Shown: positions 36,484-45,521, counted from the first letter of the stretch. The stretch: DNA of 64,000 bases from Streptomyces qaidamensis (GCF_001611795.1 NZ_CP015098.1:1426001-1490000), one strand, 5' to 3'. Numbers and translations are program-made. The notes: generated from the letters alone by a model not told the origin.

Positions 36484-36915
36484 CTACGGCGGGTCCGTCT
36501 CCGTGACCAGGGCCAGCAGCCGGACCTCCCGCGACATGTCACGGTCCCCCACCGCCACGGCCACCCAGCGGCCCGTGCCCTCCACCGCCCACAGGTGGGC
36601 GACGCCCGCGCACGCGCTCAACTCGGCCCACGGCCGGGGTATCTCCTCCCGCTCGGTGCGCAGCAGGACGGTCTGCAGGTTGTAGGGGGCCGTGTCGCCC
36701 CAGCGGGAGGCCAGGAGCTCGTAGACCGCGTCGCGGTCCTTCTCGTACTGGTCGATCGTCACCGCCCGGGCCGCCGGGTCGGTGTCGGTCGCGGCCTCTA
36801 ACACCGCGACGTGGTGACCCGGTCCCGAAAAGCCGACGTCCGACGGGCCGTGCTCCGCCGGAAACGGGCGGTAGCACAGCTCGTCGATGACGGCGATGTG
36901 CTGTGCGATGTTCAT
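36484..36915 (-). CDS. Hypothetical protein with TTA codon
   Basis: This 143-residue soluble alpha/beta protein has no family I recognise; recurring features are VTIDQYEKDRDAVYELLASRWGD and LWAVEGTGRWVAVAVGDRD. Homology-like composition and codon bias support a real gene. Codon 39 (36801-36799, in VAVLEAA) is TTA, so it may be expressed only when the bldA tRNA is present. It is convergent with the glycosylase gene, with four bases between stops. Confidence 0.7.
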   Translation of the reverse strand: MNIAQHIAVIDELCYRPFPAEHGPSDVGFSGPGHHVAVLEAATDTDPAARAVTIDQYEKDRDAVYELLASRWGDTAPYNLQTVLLRTEREEIPRPWAELSACAGVAHLWAVEGTGRWVAVAVGDRDMSREVRLLALVTETDPP

Positions 36916-36970
36916 GGGTCCAGTAAACCCGCCCCCACTGACACTTGGCGGGGCATCACCCGGCTCGCCG

Positions 36971-37696
36971 TCAGGCGTCCCTGCGGCGCAGGCGCCAGGC
37001 TCCCGCCAGCAGGGCGGCGGCCGTCCACAACGCGGTCACGGCGAGCCCCGACCACGGCCCGAGGGTGCCGTCGTACGTCTCCCGGAGGGCCAGTTGCCCG
37101 GCTTTGTCGGGCAGGAAGTCGGCGACGGTGCCGGTGGCGTCGCCGATCACGAACGAGACCACGAGGATGAACGGCACCAGCAGGGAGAGGGTGGCCACGC
37201 CGCTGCCGAGCAGGGCGGCGGTCCCCGCGGCGAACAACGCCATCAGCATGAGGTAGACACCGCAGCCCACGACCCCGCGCACCTGCTCACCGGTGCTGAG
37301 CCCGCCGGCCGCCGGGCCGAGGCCCGCCCGCGCCGCGAGCAGGGCGGCGAGGGCCGTCACCAGCCCCACGAGGAACGCCGGTACGGCGATGACGGCCGCC
37401 TTGGCCGCGAACCACCGGCCGCGTCGTGGCACCGCGGCCAGCGAGAGCCGGAGCGCACCCTGGTGGAACTCCGACGACACGGCCATGGCCCCGAAGGAGA
37501 CGGCCGCGATCTGGCCCGGGAGGACGCCGGACAGCGACGCGAACAGCGGATCGAACCCCGGGTCCGAGGCATCGGAGACGCCGGCGATCGTGGAGAACGC
37601 CACGGTGGCCGCGAACAGCGCCAGCAGCGCTCCCGGGAGCGAGCGCAGCGTGCGGATCTTCAGCCACTCGGAGCGCAGTACGGGCGTGAGTTCCAT
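36971..37696 (-). CDS. ABC-2 type transporter permease
   Basis: The 241-residue membrane protein has six predicted transmembrane segments, with SEWLKIRTLRS at the N-terminus and SSEFHQGALRLSLAAVPRR, typical of actinobacterial ABC-2 permeases. It lies two bases after the stop of its ATPase gene, with which it forms a two-component exporter. The substrate is unknown; such exporters beside two-component systems often confer antibiotic or peptide resistance. Confidence 0.88.
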   Translation of the reverse strand: MELTPVLRSEWLKIRTLRSLPGALLALFAATVAFSTIAGVSDASDPGFDPLFASLSGVLPGQIAAVSFGAMAVSSEFHQGALRLSLAAVPRRGRWFAAKAAVIAVPAFLVGLVTALAALLAARAGLGPAAGGLSTGEQVRGVVGCGVYLMLMALFAAGTAALLGSGVATLSLLVPFILVVSFVIGDATGTVADFLPDKAGQLALRETYDGTLGPWSGLAVTALWTAAALLAGAWRLRRRDA

Positions 37697-37698
37697 GG

Positions 37699-38619
37699 TC
37701 AGGCCTCCTGGTGCTGTGCGGTGAACTCGGTCTCGGCCCCGGTGAGGTCGAAGTAGGCCTGCTCCAACGTGCCCTCCTCGGCGGCCAGTTCCAGGACGGG
37801 CAGGCCCGCTGCCGAGGCGATGCGGCCGATGTCGTCCACGCGTGCGTCGTGCACGGTCCAGTGCCCGTCCGCGTGCTCCTCCGCGTCGTGGCCGTGCCGG
37901 GCGAGGGCAGACGTGAGCGCGACGGGATCGGTCGTGCGGATGCGCACGCGGGGCTGCACGCGCGCGTGGATGAAATCCCGCATCGGGGTGTCGGCGAGGA
38001 GCCGGCCCCGGCCGAGGACGACGAGGTGGTCGGCGAAGGACGCGGTCTCGTTCATCAGATGGCTGGAGACCAGGACCGTGCGGCCCTCCCCCGCCAGGCG
38101 GCGCAGCAACGTCCGTATCCACGCGATGCCTTCGGGGTCGAGGCCGTTGGACGGCTCGTCCAGCATCACGACCTCGGGGTCGCCCAGCAGGGCGGCGGCG
38201 ATGCCGAGCCGCTGGCGCATGCCCAGGGAGTACGTCCGCACACGGCGCCGGGCCACCGACGCCAGGCCCGTCTCCTGAAGGACCTCGTCGACCCGCCGGT
38301 CCGGGATGCGGTTGCTCGCCGCCAGGATCCGGAGGTGGTCACGGGCGGTGCGGGAGCCGTGCGCGGCCTGTGCGTCGAGCAGGGCGCCCACGTGGCGCAG
38401 GGGTTCGCGGAGCGCCGGGTAGGGCCGGCCGCCGATCGTGGCGGAGCCGGCGGTCGGCCGGTCGAGGCCGAGCACCAGCCGCATGGTGGTGGACTTCCCG
38501 GCGCCGTTCGGGCCGAGGAAGCCGGTTACTCGGCCGGGGTGCACACGGAAGGTGAGCCGGTCCACGGCCCGCCGGCCGCCGAACTCCTTGGTGAGGTCCT
38601 GGACGTCGATGCTGGTCAT
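37699..38619 (-). CDS. ABC transporter ATP-binding protein (drug-export type)
   Basis: The 306-residue ATPase has Walker A GPNGAGKST near residue 38, signature YSLGMRQRLG, Walker B VVMLDEPSNGLDPEG and SSHLM. The C-terminal 80 residues (ARVQPRVRIRTTDPVALTSALARHG) are the DUF4162-like domain of daunorubicin-resistance-type ATPases. ATG 38619 is where homology starts; the open frame to 39876 runs into the antisense of the kinase gene. It is divergent from the two-component genes (38728), which may regulate it. Confidence 0.92.
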   Translation of the reverse strand: MTSIDVQDLTKEFGGRRAVDRLTFRVHPGRVTGFLGPNGAGKSTTMRLVLGLDRPTAGSATIGGRPYPALREPLRHVGALLDAQAAHGSRTARDHLRILAASNRIPDRRVDEVLQETGLASVARRRVRTYSLGMRQRLGIAAALLGDPEVVMLDEPSNGLDPEGIAWIRTLLRRLAGEGRTVLVSSHLMNETASFADHLVVLGRGRLLADTPMRDFIHARVQPRVRIRTTDPVALTSALARHGHDAEEHADGHWTVHDARVDDIGRIASAAGLPVLELAAEEGTLEQAYFDLTGAETEFTAQHQEA

Positions 38620-38727
38620 GACAGCAGCGTGGCAACCGGACCGGAGTGCGGTCCTCCCTCTGCGGTGGAGATCGTCTCCCCCGTGCGGGGGAGGCTCGCT
38701 GTCGGTGCCGGCTGGCACGATGACGCC

Positions 38728-39897
38728 ATGGTCCGCATGCTGCGCCCCTTCACCCGGGCGGTGACGTACACGCGGTGGCTGCATCTCTCCATGGCCATCG
38801 TGTGGCCCTCCCTGTGGCTGTTCATCGACGAGGCGTGGTGGACGGTGGGCACGGCGACCGTGCTGCTGGGACTCGCGGGTCTGGTCCCCGCCATGCGGGT
38901 CGTGGAGGGGTTCCAGGCCAGGCTGCTGCTGACCGGCCACCGGGACGGTGGCGAGAGCCCGGAGATCGTCGTCGCCCCCTCGGCCACCTGGGGCGACCGC
39001 GGCCGGGTGGTGGTGTGGCTCCAGACGAGGCTGTTCTTCGGCGCCCTGGTGTCGCATCTCGCCGTCCAGCTGCTCCTCCTCGGGGTGGACCTGGTGTCGA
39101 CGGCGATCAGCGGCGAACGCGCCGGCGGCGCCTGGCTCGTCGTCACGGGCCACCACTGGTGGCACGCCCTGCTCGCGCCCCTGCCCCTGGTCCTGGCGGC
39201 CGCGGTCGTGGTCGGTTCGGGGCACCTCATCACGGCGCTCGCCCTGCGTCTGCTCGGCCCTTCCCCCGCCGAGCGCCTCGCCGCGCTGGAGGAGCGCACG
39301 GAACAGCTCCTGGAACGCACCCGGATCGCCCGCGAGTTGCACGACTCCATCGGGCACGCGCTCACGGTCGCCGTCGTGCAGTCGGGGGCGGCCCGGGCGG
39401 CGGGCGATCCGGCCTTCACCGACCGTGCCCTGGGCGCCATCGAGGAGACCGGCCGGGCCGCTCTGGAGGACCTGGAGCGGGTGCTCGGCGTCCTGCGCGA
39501 GTCGGGGAAACCGGTGAGCGGCAGACCGACCCTCGCCGATGCCGACCGCCTGCTGGAGTCGGCCCGGGCCTCCGGGGCGAAGGTCGACGCCGAGGTGACC
39601 GGGCCGGTGGAGACGGTGCCGGGACCGGTGTCCCGGGAGGGCTACCGGATCCTCCAGGAGTCGCTGACCAACGTGCTGCGGCACGCGGGGGCCGTCCCGG
39701 TGCGCGTCCGTGTGCGCGTCGCCGACGACACCCTGGTCCTCGCGATACGCAACCCGCTGCCGGCCGGGCCCTCCGGCACGGGGCGCGGCAGCGGTCTGCG
39801 CGGGATACGCGAACGCGCGGCCCTGCTCGGCGGGCTGGCCCGGACCGGACCCGCCGCAGGCGACTGGCAGGTCCATGCCGAACTGCCGTTGCGTTGA
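38728..39897 (+). CDS. Sensor histidine kinase (NarL-type, HisKA_3)
   Basis: The 389-residue membrane kinase has about four transmembrane segments in residues 12-175 with little extracellular sequence. The dimerisation and phosphorylation box [17 protein letters not shown] (His near residue 208) is of HisKA_3 type, and a compact HATPase domain ends with [18 protein letters not shown]. It is coupled to the response regulator gene and divergent from the ABC exporter, the usual layout for envelope-stress or peptide-antibiotic sensing. Confidence 0.9.
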   Translation: MVRMLRPFTRAVTYTRWLHLSMAIVWPSLWLFIDEAWWTVGTATVLLGLAGLVPAMRVVEGFQARLLLTGHRDGGESPEIVVAPSATWGDRGRVVVWLQTRLFFGALVSHLAVQLLLLGVDLVSTAISGERAGGAWLVVTGHHWWHALLAPLPLVLAAAVVVGSGHLITALALRLLGPSPAERLAALEERTEQLLERTRIARELHDSIGHALTVAVVQSGAARAAGDPAFTDRALGAIEETGRAALEDLERVLGVLRESGKPVSGRPTLADADRLLESARASGAKVDAEVTGPVETVPGPVSREGYRILQESLTNVLRHAGAVPVRVRVRVADDTLVLAIRNPLPAGPSGTGRGSGLRGIRERAALLGGLARTGPAAGDWQVHAELPLR

Positions 39898-39911
39898 TCT
39901 ACGCTGGTCCG

Positions 39912-40574
39912 ATGCCGGTCACCGTTCTCCTCGTCGACGACGAACCCCTGGTGCGTGCGGGTCTGCGGGCCGTGCTGGAGGCGCAGCCCGACATCGAGGT
40001 CGTCGGGGAGGCCGCGGACGGGGCGGCGGTGATCCCGCTCGTGCGGCAGTTGCGGCCGGACGTGGTCGCCATGGACGTACGGATGCCGCTGCTCGACGGC
40101 ATCGAGGCCACCCGGGCACTGCTGCGGACGGTCGACGATCCGCCGCGGATCCTCGTGGTGACGACGTTCGAGAACGACGAGTACGTGTACGAGGCGCTGC
40201 GCGCGGGAGCCGACGGGTTCCTGCTCAAGCGGGCCCGGCCCGCCGAGATCGTGCACGCGGTGCGGCTGATCGCCGAGGGCGAGTCGCTGCTGTTCCCGGC
40301 CTCGGTGCGGCAGCTCGCCGCCGAGTACGGGGACACCGGCGGGAACAGCGCGGCGCGGGCCGTGCTGGAGCGGGCGCAGCTGACCGAGCGCGAGTCCGAG
40401 GTGTTGCGGCTGATGGCGCGGGGCCTGTCGAACGCGGAGATCGCCGCCCGCCTGGTCGTGGGGACGGAGACCGTGAAGTCGCATGTCAGCGCGGTGCTGG
40501 CGAAGCTGGGGGCGAGGGACCGCACCCAGGCGGTGATCGCGGCGTACGAGTCGGGGTTCGTGGCGCCCGGCTGA
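39912..40574 (+). CDS. LuxR/NarL-family response regulator
   Basis: The 220-residue protein has a receiver domain (about 1-120, acidic pair D9-D10, phospho-acceptor Asp55 in [11 protein letters not shown], Lys near 105) and a C-terminal LuxR helix-turn-helix (about 150-215, [25 protein letters not shown]). It follows the kinase gene by 14 bases and is its cognate regulator. The likely target is the divergent ABC exporter. Confidence 0.92.
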   Translation: MPVTVLLVDDEPLVRAGLRAVLEAQPDIEVVGEAADGAAVIPLVRQLRPDVVAMDVRMPLLDGIEATRALLRTVDDPPRILVVTTFENDEYVYEALRAGADGFLLKRARPAEIVHAVRLIAEGESLLFPASVRQLAAEYGDTGGNSAARAVLERAQLTERESEVLRLMARGLSNAEIAARLVVGTETVKSHVSAVLAKLGARDRTQAVIAAYESGFVAPG

Positions 40575-40661
40575 TCACCGGGCCGGTGCCCGCCCCTCGC
40601 CGGGGTGCGCCGCGTCGAAGTACGATCCGGCCAACACGGGCACGACCTGGGAGGACGGACG

Positions 40662-41810
40662 GTGGGGCGGCTGACCGGCGGGGATCCCTCGCTGCTGCGA
40701 AGGATCAACTCCGCGGTGGTGCTGCACGCGCTGCGCGCCACGGATTGCGCGACGCTGACCGAGATCACCCGGGTGACGGGGCTGTCCCGGCCGACCGTGG
40801 AGGGCGTGGTCGAGGGGCTCATCGAGGCCGGGCTCGTCGTGGAGAAGGCGGCCGAGGAGGGTGCTGCCCGGCGGCAGGGGCGTCCGGCGCGGCGGTTCCG
40901 GTTCCGGGCGGAGGCCGGTCATCTGCTCGGGCTGGAGATCGGGGCGCACCGGGTGGCCGCGCTGCTGTCCGACCTGGACGGCCGGGTGATCGGCGCGCAG
41001 GCCAAGGAGGTCCCCGAGACGGCGGAGGCCGATGAGCGGCTGGAGCGCCTGCGCGGGGCCGTCGCCGAGTTGTTGCGGCGGGCCGGGGTCGCACGCGGCT
41101 CGCTGCGGGCGGTGGGCGTGGCCACGCCCGGGATCGTGGAGGCCGACGGCACGGTACGGCTGGGCACGGCGCTGCCGGGGTGGACGGGGCTGCGGCTGGG
41201 CGAGCGGCTGGGCCGGTCGTTCAAGTGCCCGGTGCTGGTCGAGAACGACGCCAACGCGGCCGTCGTCGCCGAGCACTGGAAGGGCGCGGCCACCGAGTCG
41301 GACGACGTGGTGTTCGTGCTGGCGGGGCTGAGCCCGGGGGCCGGTTCGCTGATCGGGGGCCGGCTGCACCGGGGCTACGGCGGAGCGGCCGGCGAGATCG
41401 GTGCGCTGCATCTGCTGGGCCGGGAGGTGACGCCCGAGACGCTCCTGTCCACCACGGACGAGCCCCTGCACCCCCTCGACGAGCAGGCGGTCGCCGGGGT
41501 CTTCGCGCAGGCCCGCGAGGGCGACCAGCGGGCCCGCGCCGCCGTCGACCGCTTCCTCCAGCGCCTGGTCCACGACGTGGCCGCGCTCGTCCTCGCCCTG
41601 GACCCGGAGCTGGTCGTCGTCGGCGGCTGGGCAGCGGGCCTGGACGGCGTCCTGGGCCCCCTCCGCCAGGAACTCGCCCGCTACTGCCTGCGCCCGCCGG
41701 AGGTGACTCTCTCCAGCCTCGGGGACGCGGCCGTGGCAACAGGCGCCCTGCGCCTGGCCCTGGACCACGTGGAGGAACAACTCTTCGCGGTGGAGCAACG
41801 CCCCCTTTAG
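40662..41810 (+). CDS. ROK-family transcriptional regulator
   Basis: The 382-residue protein has an N-terminal winged helix (about 10-65, RRINSAVVLHALRA and LSRPTVEGVVEGL) and a ROK sugar-kinase-like domain, with GVATPGIVEADG, VENDANAAVVAEHW and the GYGGAAGEIGAL region. The zinc-binding CxCGxxGC motif of active ROK kinases is missing: HLLGREVTPETLL stands in its place. It therefore probably binds a sugar without phosphorylating it. GTG 40662 follows GGGAGGACGGACG. Confidence 0.87.
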   Translation: MGRLTGGDPSLLRRINSAVVLHALRATDCATLTEITRVTGLSRPTVEGVVEGLIEAGLVVEKAAEEGAARRQGRPARRFRFRAEAGHLLGLEIGAHRVAALLSDLDGRVIGAQAKEVPETAEADERLERLRGAVAELLRRAGVARGSLRAVGVATPGIVEADGTVRLGTALPGWTGLRLGERLGRSFKCPVLVENDANAAVVAEHWKGAATESDDVVFVLAGLSPGAGSLIGGRLHRGYGGAAGEIGALHLLGREVTPETLLSTTDEPLHPLDEQAVAGVFAQAREGDQRARAAVDRFLQRLVHDVAALVLALDPELVVVGGWAAGLDGVLGPLRQELARYCLRPPEVTLSSLGDAAVATGALRLALDHVEEQLFAVEQRPL

Positions 41811-41857
41811 GGGTCGCTTCACTATGCGCGTCCGACCCGGACGGGCGTAGGGAAAGG

Positions 41858-41960
41858 ACCCCTCAGGGGCGCGGGGCTGTGTCGACATGCGTCTCGCCGC
41901 GTGGGCGCGATCAGCCACAACGCACGCGCGGCCCCCGATTCACCGCACCCTCGCGGCGCG
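41858..41960 (+). repeat. Dispersed Streptomyces intergenic repeat, copy B
   Basis: The stretch starts with the hairpin CCCCTCAGGGG (41860-41870) and GCGCGGGGCTGTGTCGACATG, then CTCGCCGCGTGGGCGCGATCAGCCACAACG in pieces. It matches copy A at 9189-9250 in the opposite orientation and is a widespread type of Streptomyces intergenic element. It fills most of the convergent gap between the ROK and GntR genes; the hairpin may act as a terminator. Confidence 0.7.
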
Positions 41961-41964
41961 AAGG

Positions 41965-42726
41965 TCAGGACGCCTGCCGCTGATGTCCGTCGTGGATCTC
42001 CACGCTCCCCGAGTCGCCGAAGGTCAGTCGGCACGTGTCAGCGCGGTAGGTCGCCACGGACAGCGCAGCCGTACGTCCCAGAGCGATGAAGCGGGTCGTG
42101 ACGACAAGGACCGGCGCCCCCGGCAGCCGGTCCAGCTCCTTCGCCTCGTCGGCCCCGGCGGAGCCGAGCTCCACCGCGTTCTCCTGCCGCTCCGGCTCCA
42201 GCCGCTGCAGTTCCCGCAGCACCGCACGCGCGTGTGCCGCCCCGGACGGGGCGTCGATGCCGGAGAGCTCGGGCACCGAGGTCTGCGGGATGTACAGCAG
42301 CTCCGCGGCCACGGGCCGGCCGTGCGAGACCCGGGAGCGCCGCACGATGTGCACGGGCTCGTCGCGGCCGGTCTCCAGCGCGTCGGCGACGGCCGCCGGC
42401 GGCACGGCCGCCGTGCAGTCGACGGGCTGCCAGGCGTCCTCGGAGCCGCCCGGCCAGGTGTGCGGGCCGGTGCCGAGGGAGACGCCCATGCGGGGCGGCG
42501 CGACGGTCGTGCCGACACCGCGGCGGCGCTGCAGCCTGCCTTCCAGTTCGAGCTGCTCCAGGGCCTGGCGGAGCGTGGCCCGGGCGACGCCGAAGCGGGC
42601 CGCGAGGTCGCGCTCGTTCGGCAGGATCTCCCCCACCGAGAACTCCGAGTCGAGCGCTTCACTGAGCACCGTCTTGAGATGCCAGTACTTCGGCTCCTGC
42701 ACCGATTCCAGCTGCGTGGTCCCCAC
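41965..42726 (-). CDS. GntR/HutC-family regulator with UTRA domain
   Basis: The 253-residue protein has a winged helix (about 10-75, GEILPNERDLAARFGVARATLRQALEQLELEGRL) and a UTRA ligand-binding domain (about 95-245), the layout of DasR-type sugar regulators. I chose the GTG at 42726 with GGAGGACAGG upstream; the open frame continues to 42792 but runs through an AT-rich control region. A dre-like operator lies about 100 bases upstream. Ligand and targets are unknown. Confidence 0.87.
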   Translation of the reverse strand: MGTTQLESVQEPKYWHLKTVLSEALDSEFSVGEILPNERDLAARFGVARATLRQALEQLELEGRLQRRRGVGTTVAPPRMGVSLGTGPHTWPGGSEDAWQPVDCTAAVPPAAVADALETGRDEPVHIVRRSRVSHGRPVAAELLYIPQTSVPELSGIDAPSGAAHARAVLRELQRLEPERQENAVELGSAGADEAKELDRLPGAPVLVVTTRFIALGRTAALSVATYRADTCRLTFGDSGSVEIHDGHQRQAS

Positions 42727-42821
42727 CCTGTCCTCCGCAATCGCCGTGGTCGGCGGCGTTTTAGCGCCCTTGTTTATTAAAGGTTGTTGCACTTCTCTGC
42801 GACCATAGGTCGGCCCTGATC

Positions 42822-42837
42822 CTTGGTCAAGACCAAT
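42822..42837. promoter_or_regulatory. DasR-type (dre-like) operator
   Basis: CTTGGTCAAGACCAAT on the plus strand reads ATTGGTCTTGACCAAG on the other. This is very close to the DasR-responsive element core TGGTCTAGACCA, differing mainly in the centre. The arms TTGGTC and GACCAA are perfect inverses. It lies between the GntR gene and the ECF41 sigma gene end, about 100 bases upstream of the GntR start. Confidence 0.6.
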
Positions 42838-42894
42838 GGCCGGGAACGTTCACGGGCCGTTCATGCGGGGCTTCGGAGCGGACCCGCGGGGTGT

Positions 42895-43797
42895 CTAGAG
42901 GGCGGCCAGGGACCGCAGCTTGTCGGGGTTGCGGATGATGTAGACCGACTGCACGCGCCCGTCGGCCACGTCGAGCTGGAAGACGGAGTCGGGCTTGCCG
43001 CCGGACAGGATCAGCGCGGCGGGGCCGCCGTTGACTTCCACGAAGCGCACGTTCAGGCCCGGGAGGCCCTTCTGTGCGGCGCCGACGAGGAAGCGGCCCA
43101 CCTTGTCGGCGGTCCGCAGGACCCGTAGCGGCGCCCGCGACTTGCCGCCGCTGTCGCCGACGAGCCGGACCTCCGGGGCGAGCAGCGCCATGAGGCCTTC
43201 GAGGTCGCCGTCGGCCGCGGCGGCGAGGAACCGCTCGGTGAGGTCGCGGCGCTGGGCGGGGTCGACGTCGTAGCGCGGGCGCCGCTCCTCGACGTGCTTG
43301 CGGGCCCGCCCGGCGAGCTGGCGCACCGCCGGTTCGCCGCGGTCGAGCATGGCGGCGATGTCGGCGTACGGGAAGCCGAAGGCCTCGCGCAGTACGAACA
43401 CGGCCCGCTCCAGCGGTGACAGCGACTCCAGCACGACGAGGACGGCGAGGGAGACGGAGTCGGCGAGCACGGCACGCTCGGCGGTGTCCGGCACGGTGTC
43501 GCCGAAGTCGGTGACGTACGGCTCGGGCAGCCAGGGGCCGACGTACGTCTCGCCGCGGGCCTTGATCTGGCGCAGCCGGTCGATGGCGAGGCGGGTGGTG
43601 ATCCGGACGAGGTAGCCGCGCGGCTCGCGCACGTCCGCGCGGTCGCTGCCGGACCAGCGCAGCCAGGCCTCCTGGACCACGTCCTCCGCGTCGGCCACCC
43701 GGCCGAGCATGCGGTAGGCGACGCCCAGCAGGACGGGGCGGTGTGCTTCGAAGACGTCGGTCGCGGTCTCGGTGGTCGCGGCTCCATCCCAGCCCAC
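42895..43797 (-). CDS. ECF41-family RNA polymerase sigma factor
   Basis: The 300-residue sigma factor has region 2 (about 20-85, VFEAHRPVLLGVAYRMLG then DVVQEAWLRW), region 4 (about 120-180) and a fused C-terminal SnoaL-like domain. ECF41 landmarks are all present: WLPEP in the linker, a DSGGK version of DGGGK, and NPDKL near the C-terminus. In this group the C-terminal domain replaces an anti-sigma factor. The start at GTG 43797 is the only reasonable one in frame but has a poor ribosome binding site. Confidence 0.88.
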   Translation of the reverse strand: MGWDGAATTETATDVFEAHRPVLLGVAYRMLGRVADAEDVVQEAWLRWSGSDRADVREPRGYLVRITTRLAIDRLRQIKARGETYVGPWLPEPYVTDFGDTVPDTAERAVLADSVSLAVLVVLESLSPLERAVFVLREAFGFPYADIAAMLDRGEPAVRQLAGRARKHVEERRPRYDVDPAQRRDLTERFLAAAADGDLEGLMALLAPEVRLVGDSGGKSRAPLRVLRTADKVGRFLVGAAQKGLPGLNVRFVEVNGGPAALILSGGKPDSVFQLDVADGRVQSVYIIRNPDKLRSLAAL

Positions 43798-43890
43798 CGA
43801 TGCTGGCCCTGTCCAGGCGGAATCATCCCGTCCCGGACAGAATGGCCGACAGGGCGCCGGTGACCGGCGGCGCGGTTCCGGGAGGTGGCG

Positions 43891-44544
43891 ATGCGATACG
43901 CGGTGCTGGGCACGGGACAGGTCGGGCGCACGCTCGGCGGACGGCTGGTGGAGCTGGGGCACGAGGTGCGGCTCGGCTCGCGCACACGGGACAACACGGC
44001 CGCCGTGCAGTGGGCCGCCGCCGCGGGCCCGGGTGGGAGCGTGGGGACGTTCGCGGAGGCGGCGGAGTTCGGGGAGGTGGTGGTGAACGCGGTCGGCGGG
44101 CGGGTGGCGCTCGCCGCGCTGGAGGCGGCCGGGGCCAAGAACGTGGAGGGGAAGGTCCTTGTGGACGTGTCCAACCCGCTGGCGGTCGAGGAGGGTGAGC
44201 TGCGGCTGTCCCCCGTCGAGTCGGACAGCGTGGGCGAGCAGATCCAGCGGGCGTTTCCGCACGCGCGCGTGGTGAAGTCGCTCAACACGGTCAACTGCCG
44301 GGTGATGGTGGATCCGGCGAGCGTGCCGGGCGAGCACAACGTCTTCGTCTGCGGGGACGACCCTGGCGCCAAGGAGCAGGTGACGGCGCTGCTCGGGGAG
44401 TTCGGCTGGCCGGCGGACCGCGTGCTCGACCTCGGCGGGATCCGGGCGGCCCGGGCCGTGGAGATGTGGCTGCCCCTGTGGGCCGGCCTGTTCCGGAAGT
44501 TCGGGCACGGCGAGTTCAACCTGGAGGTGCGGCGGGCCCGTTAG
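43891..44544 (+). CDS. NADPH-dependent F420 reductase-like oxidoreductase
   Basis: The 217-residue protein starts with AVLGTGQVGRTLGGRLVELGHEVRLGSR, a Rossmann motif of the F420H2:NADP oxidoreductase-like family, and has LVDVSNPL and VKSLNTVNCRVMVDP. The exact substrate is unknown. ATG 43891 has GGGAGG five bases upstream. It is divergent from the ECF41 sigma gene, whose group commonly controls a neighbouring oxidoreductase-type gene. Confidence 0.82.
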   Translation: MRYAVLGTGQVGRTLGGRLVELGHEVRLGSRTRDNTAAVQWAAAAGPGGSVGTFAEAAEFGEVVVNAVGGRVALAALEAAGAKNVEGKVLVDVSNPLAVEEGELRLSPVESDSVGEQIQRAFPHARVVKSLNTVNCRVMVDPASVPGEHNVFVCGDDPGAKEQVTALLGEFGWPADRVLDLGGIRAARAVEMWLPLWAGLFRKFGHGEFNLEVRRAR

Positions 44545-44647
44545 GCGGCCCGGCTCGTGAAGGCTGCGCCACGGGGCTACCGGCGGGTAGCAATTGCTGA
44601 CAAGCTGTCTACAGCGTCCGTCAGCGAGTACAGCCGAGGAGCTCCCC

Positions 44648-45478
44648 ATGTCCGCCACCGTCTCCTTCAAAGTCGCCTCCGCGCAGGGCGAGCAGAGCGT
44701 GACCCTGTCCTACACGCGCCGGGGCAGCGGCGAGCCGCTCCTGCTCCTGCACGGCATCGGCCACCACCGCCAGGTGTGGGACCCGGTGATCCCCGCGCTG
44801 GCGGCCGAGCGCGACGTGATCGCCGTGGACCTGCCCGGCTGCGGCGAGTCGCCGGCGCTCCCGGACGGCATGGCGCACGACCTGCCCACGATGAGCACGG
44901 TCCTGACCGCGCTCATCGGCGCGCTGGAGATCGAACGGCCGCACGTGGCGGGCAACTCGCTGGGCGGCCTGCTGGCGCTGGACCTGGCCCGGGCGCGACT
45001 CGTCCGCTCCGTCACCGCCCTGTCCCCCGCCGGGTTCTGGAACGAGGCCGAGCGCCGCTACGCCTTCACCGTGCTGACGGCCATGCGGCAGATCGCCCGC
45101 CGGATGCCGCCGCCCGTGGTCGAGCGGCTGGCCCGCCCGGCCATCGGCCGCACCCTGCTGACGAGCACCATCTACGCCCGTCCGGGCCGCCGTTCCCCCG
45201 AGGCCGTGGTCGCCGAGACGCTCGCGCTGGCGCGGGCGCAGGGGTTCTCCGAGACGCTGCGCTCGGGCCGGACCGTGCAGTTCACCGACGACATCGTGGG
45301 CACGCCGGTCACCGTCGCGTGGGGCAACCGGGACCGCCTGCTCATCCCGCGCCAGGGCGTGCGCGCCAAGGGCGTCATCCCCGGGGCCCGGCTGGTGCGG
45401 CTGCCCGGCTGCGGCCACGTCCCGATGAACGACGACCCGGCGCTGGTGGCCCGGGTAGTCCTCGACGGCAGCCGCTGA
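44648..45478 (+). CDS. Alpha/beta-fold hydrolase
   Basis: The 276-residue protein has the oxyanion motif LLLLHGIGHHRQVW, nucleophile elbow AGNSLGGLLA (Ser near residue 105), acid WGNRDRLL and His in GCGHVPMNDDP. The role is undetermined; it resembles small-molecule esterases or haloperoxidase-like hydrolases. ATG 44648 has GAGGAG upstream. The promoter region contains GACAAGCTGTC, a short dyad around 44598-44608, possibly a regulator site. Confidence 0.85.
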   Translation: MSATVSFKVASAQGEQSVTLSYTRRGSGEPLLLLHGIGHHRQVWDPVIPALAAERDVIAVDLPGCGESPALPDGMAHDLPTMSTVLTALIGALEIERPHVAGNSLGGLLALDLARARLVRSVTALSPAGFWNEAERRYAFTVLTAMRQIARRMPPPVVERLARPAIGRTLLTSTIYARPGRRSPEAVVAETLALARAQGFSETLRSGRTVQFTDDIVGTPVTVAWGNRDRLLIPRQGVRAKGVIPGARLVRLPGCGHVPMNDDPALVARVVLDGSR

Positions 45479-45521
45479 CCACCCCAGGGGGACGGCGGAA
45501 CCTCCTCTAAGGTTCTGCCTC

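Noticed and set aside
37699..39876. Long minus-strand frame joining the ABC ATPase to the antisense of the histidine kinase
   Set aside because: Homology to the ATPase starts at 38619; the upstream part lies opposite a well-defined kinase.
42727..42792. N-terminal extension of the GntR regulator
   Set aside because: It crosses an AT-rich control region, contains a TTA codon and has no ribosome binding site; GTG 42726 has a strong one.
43798..43890. ECF41 autoregulated promoter
   Set aside because: TGTC and CGTC elements occur, but with spacing that does not fit the known ECF41 pattern.
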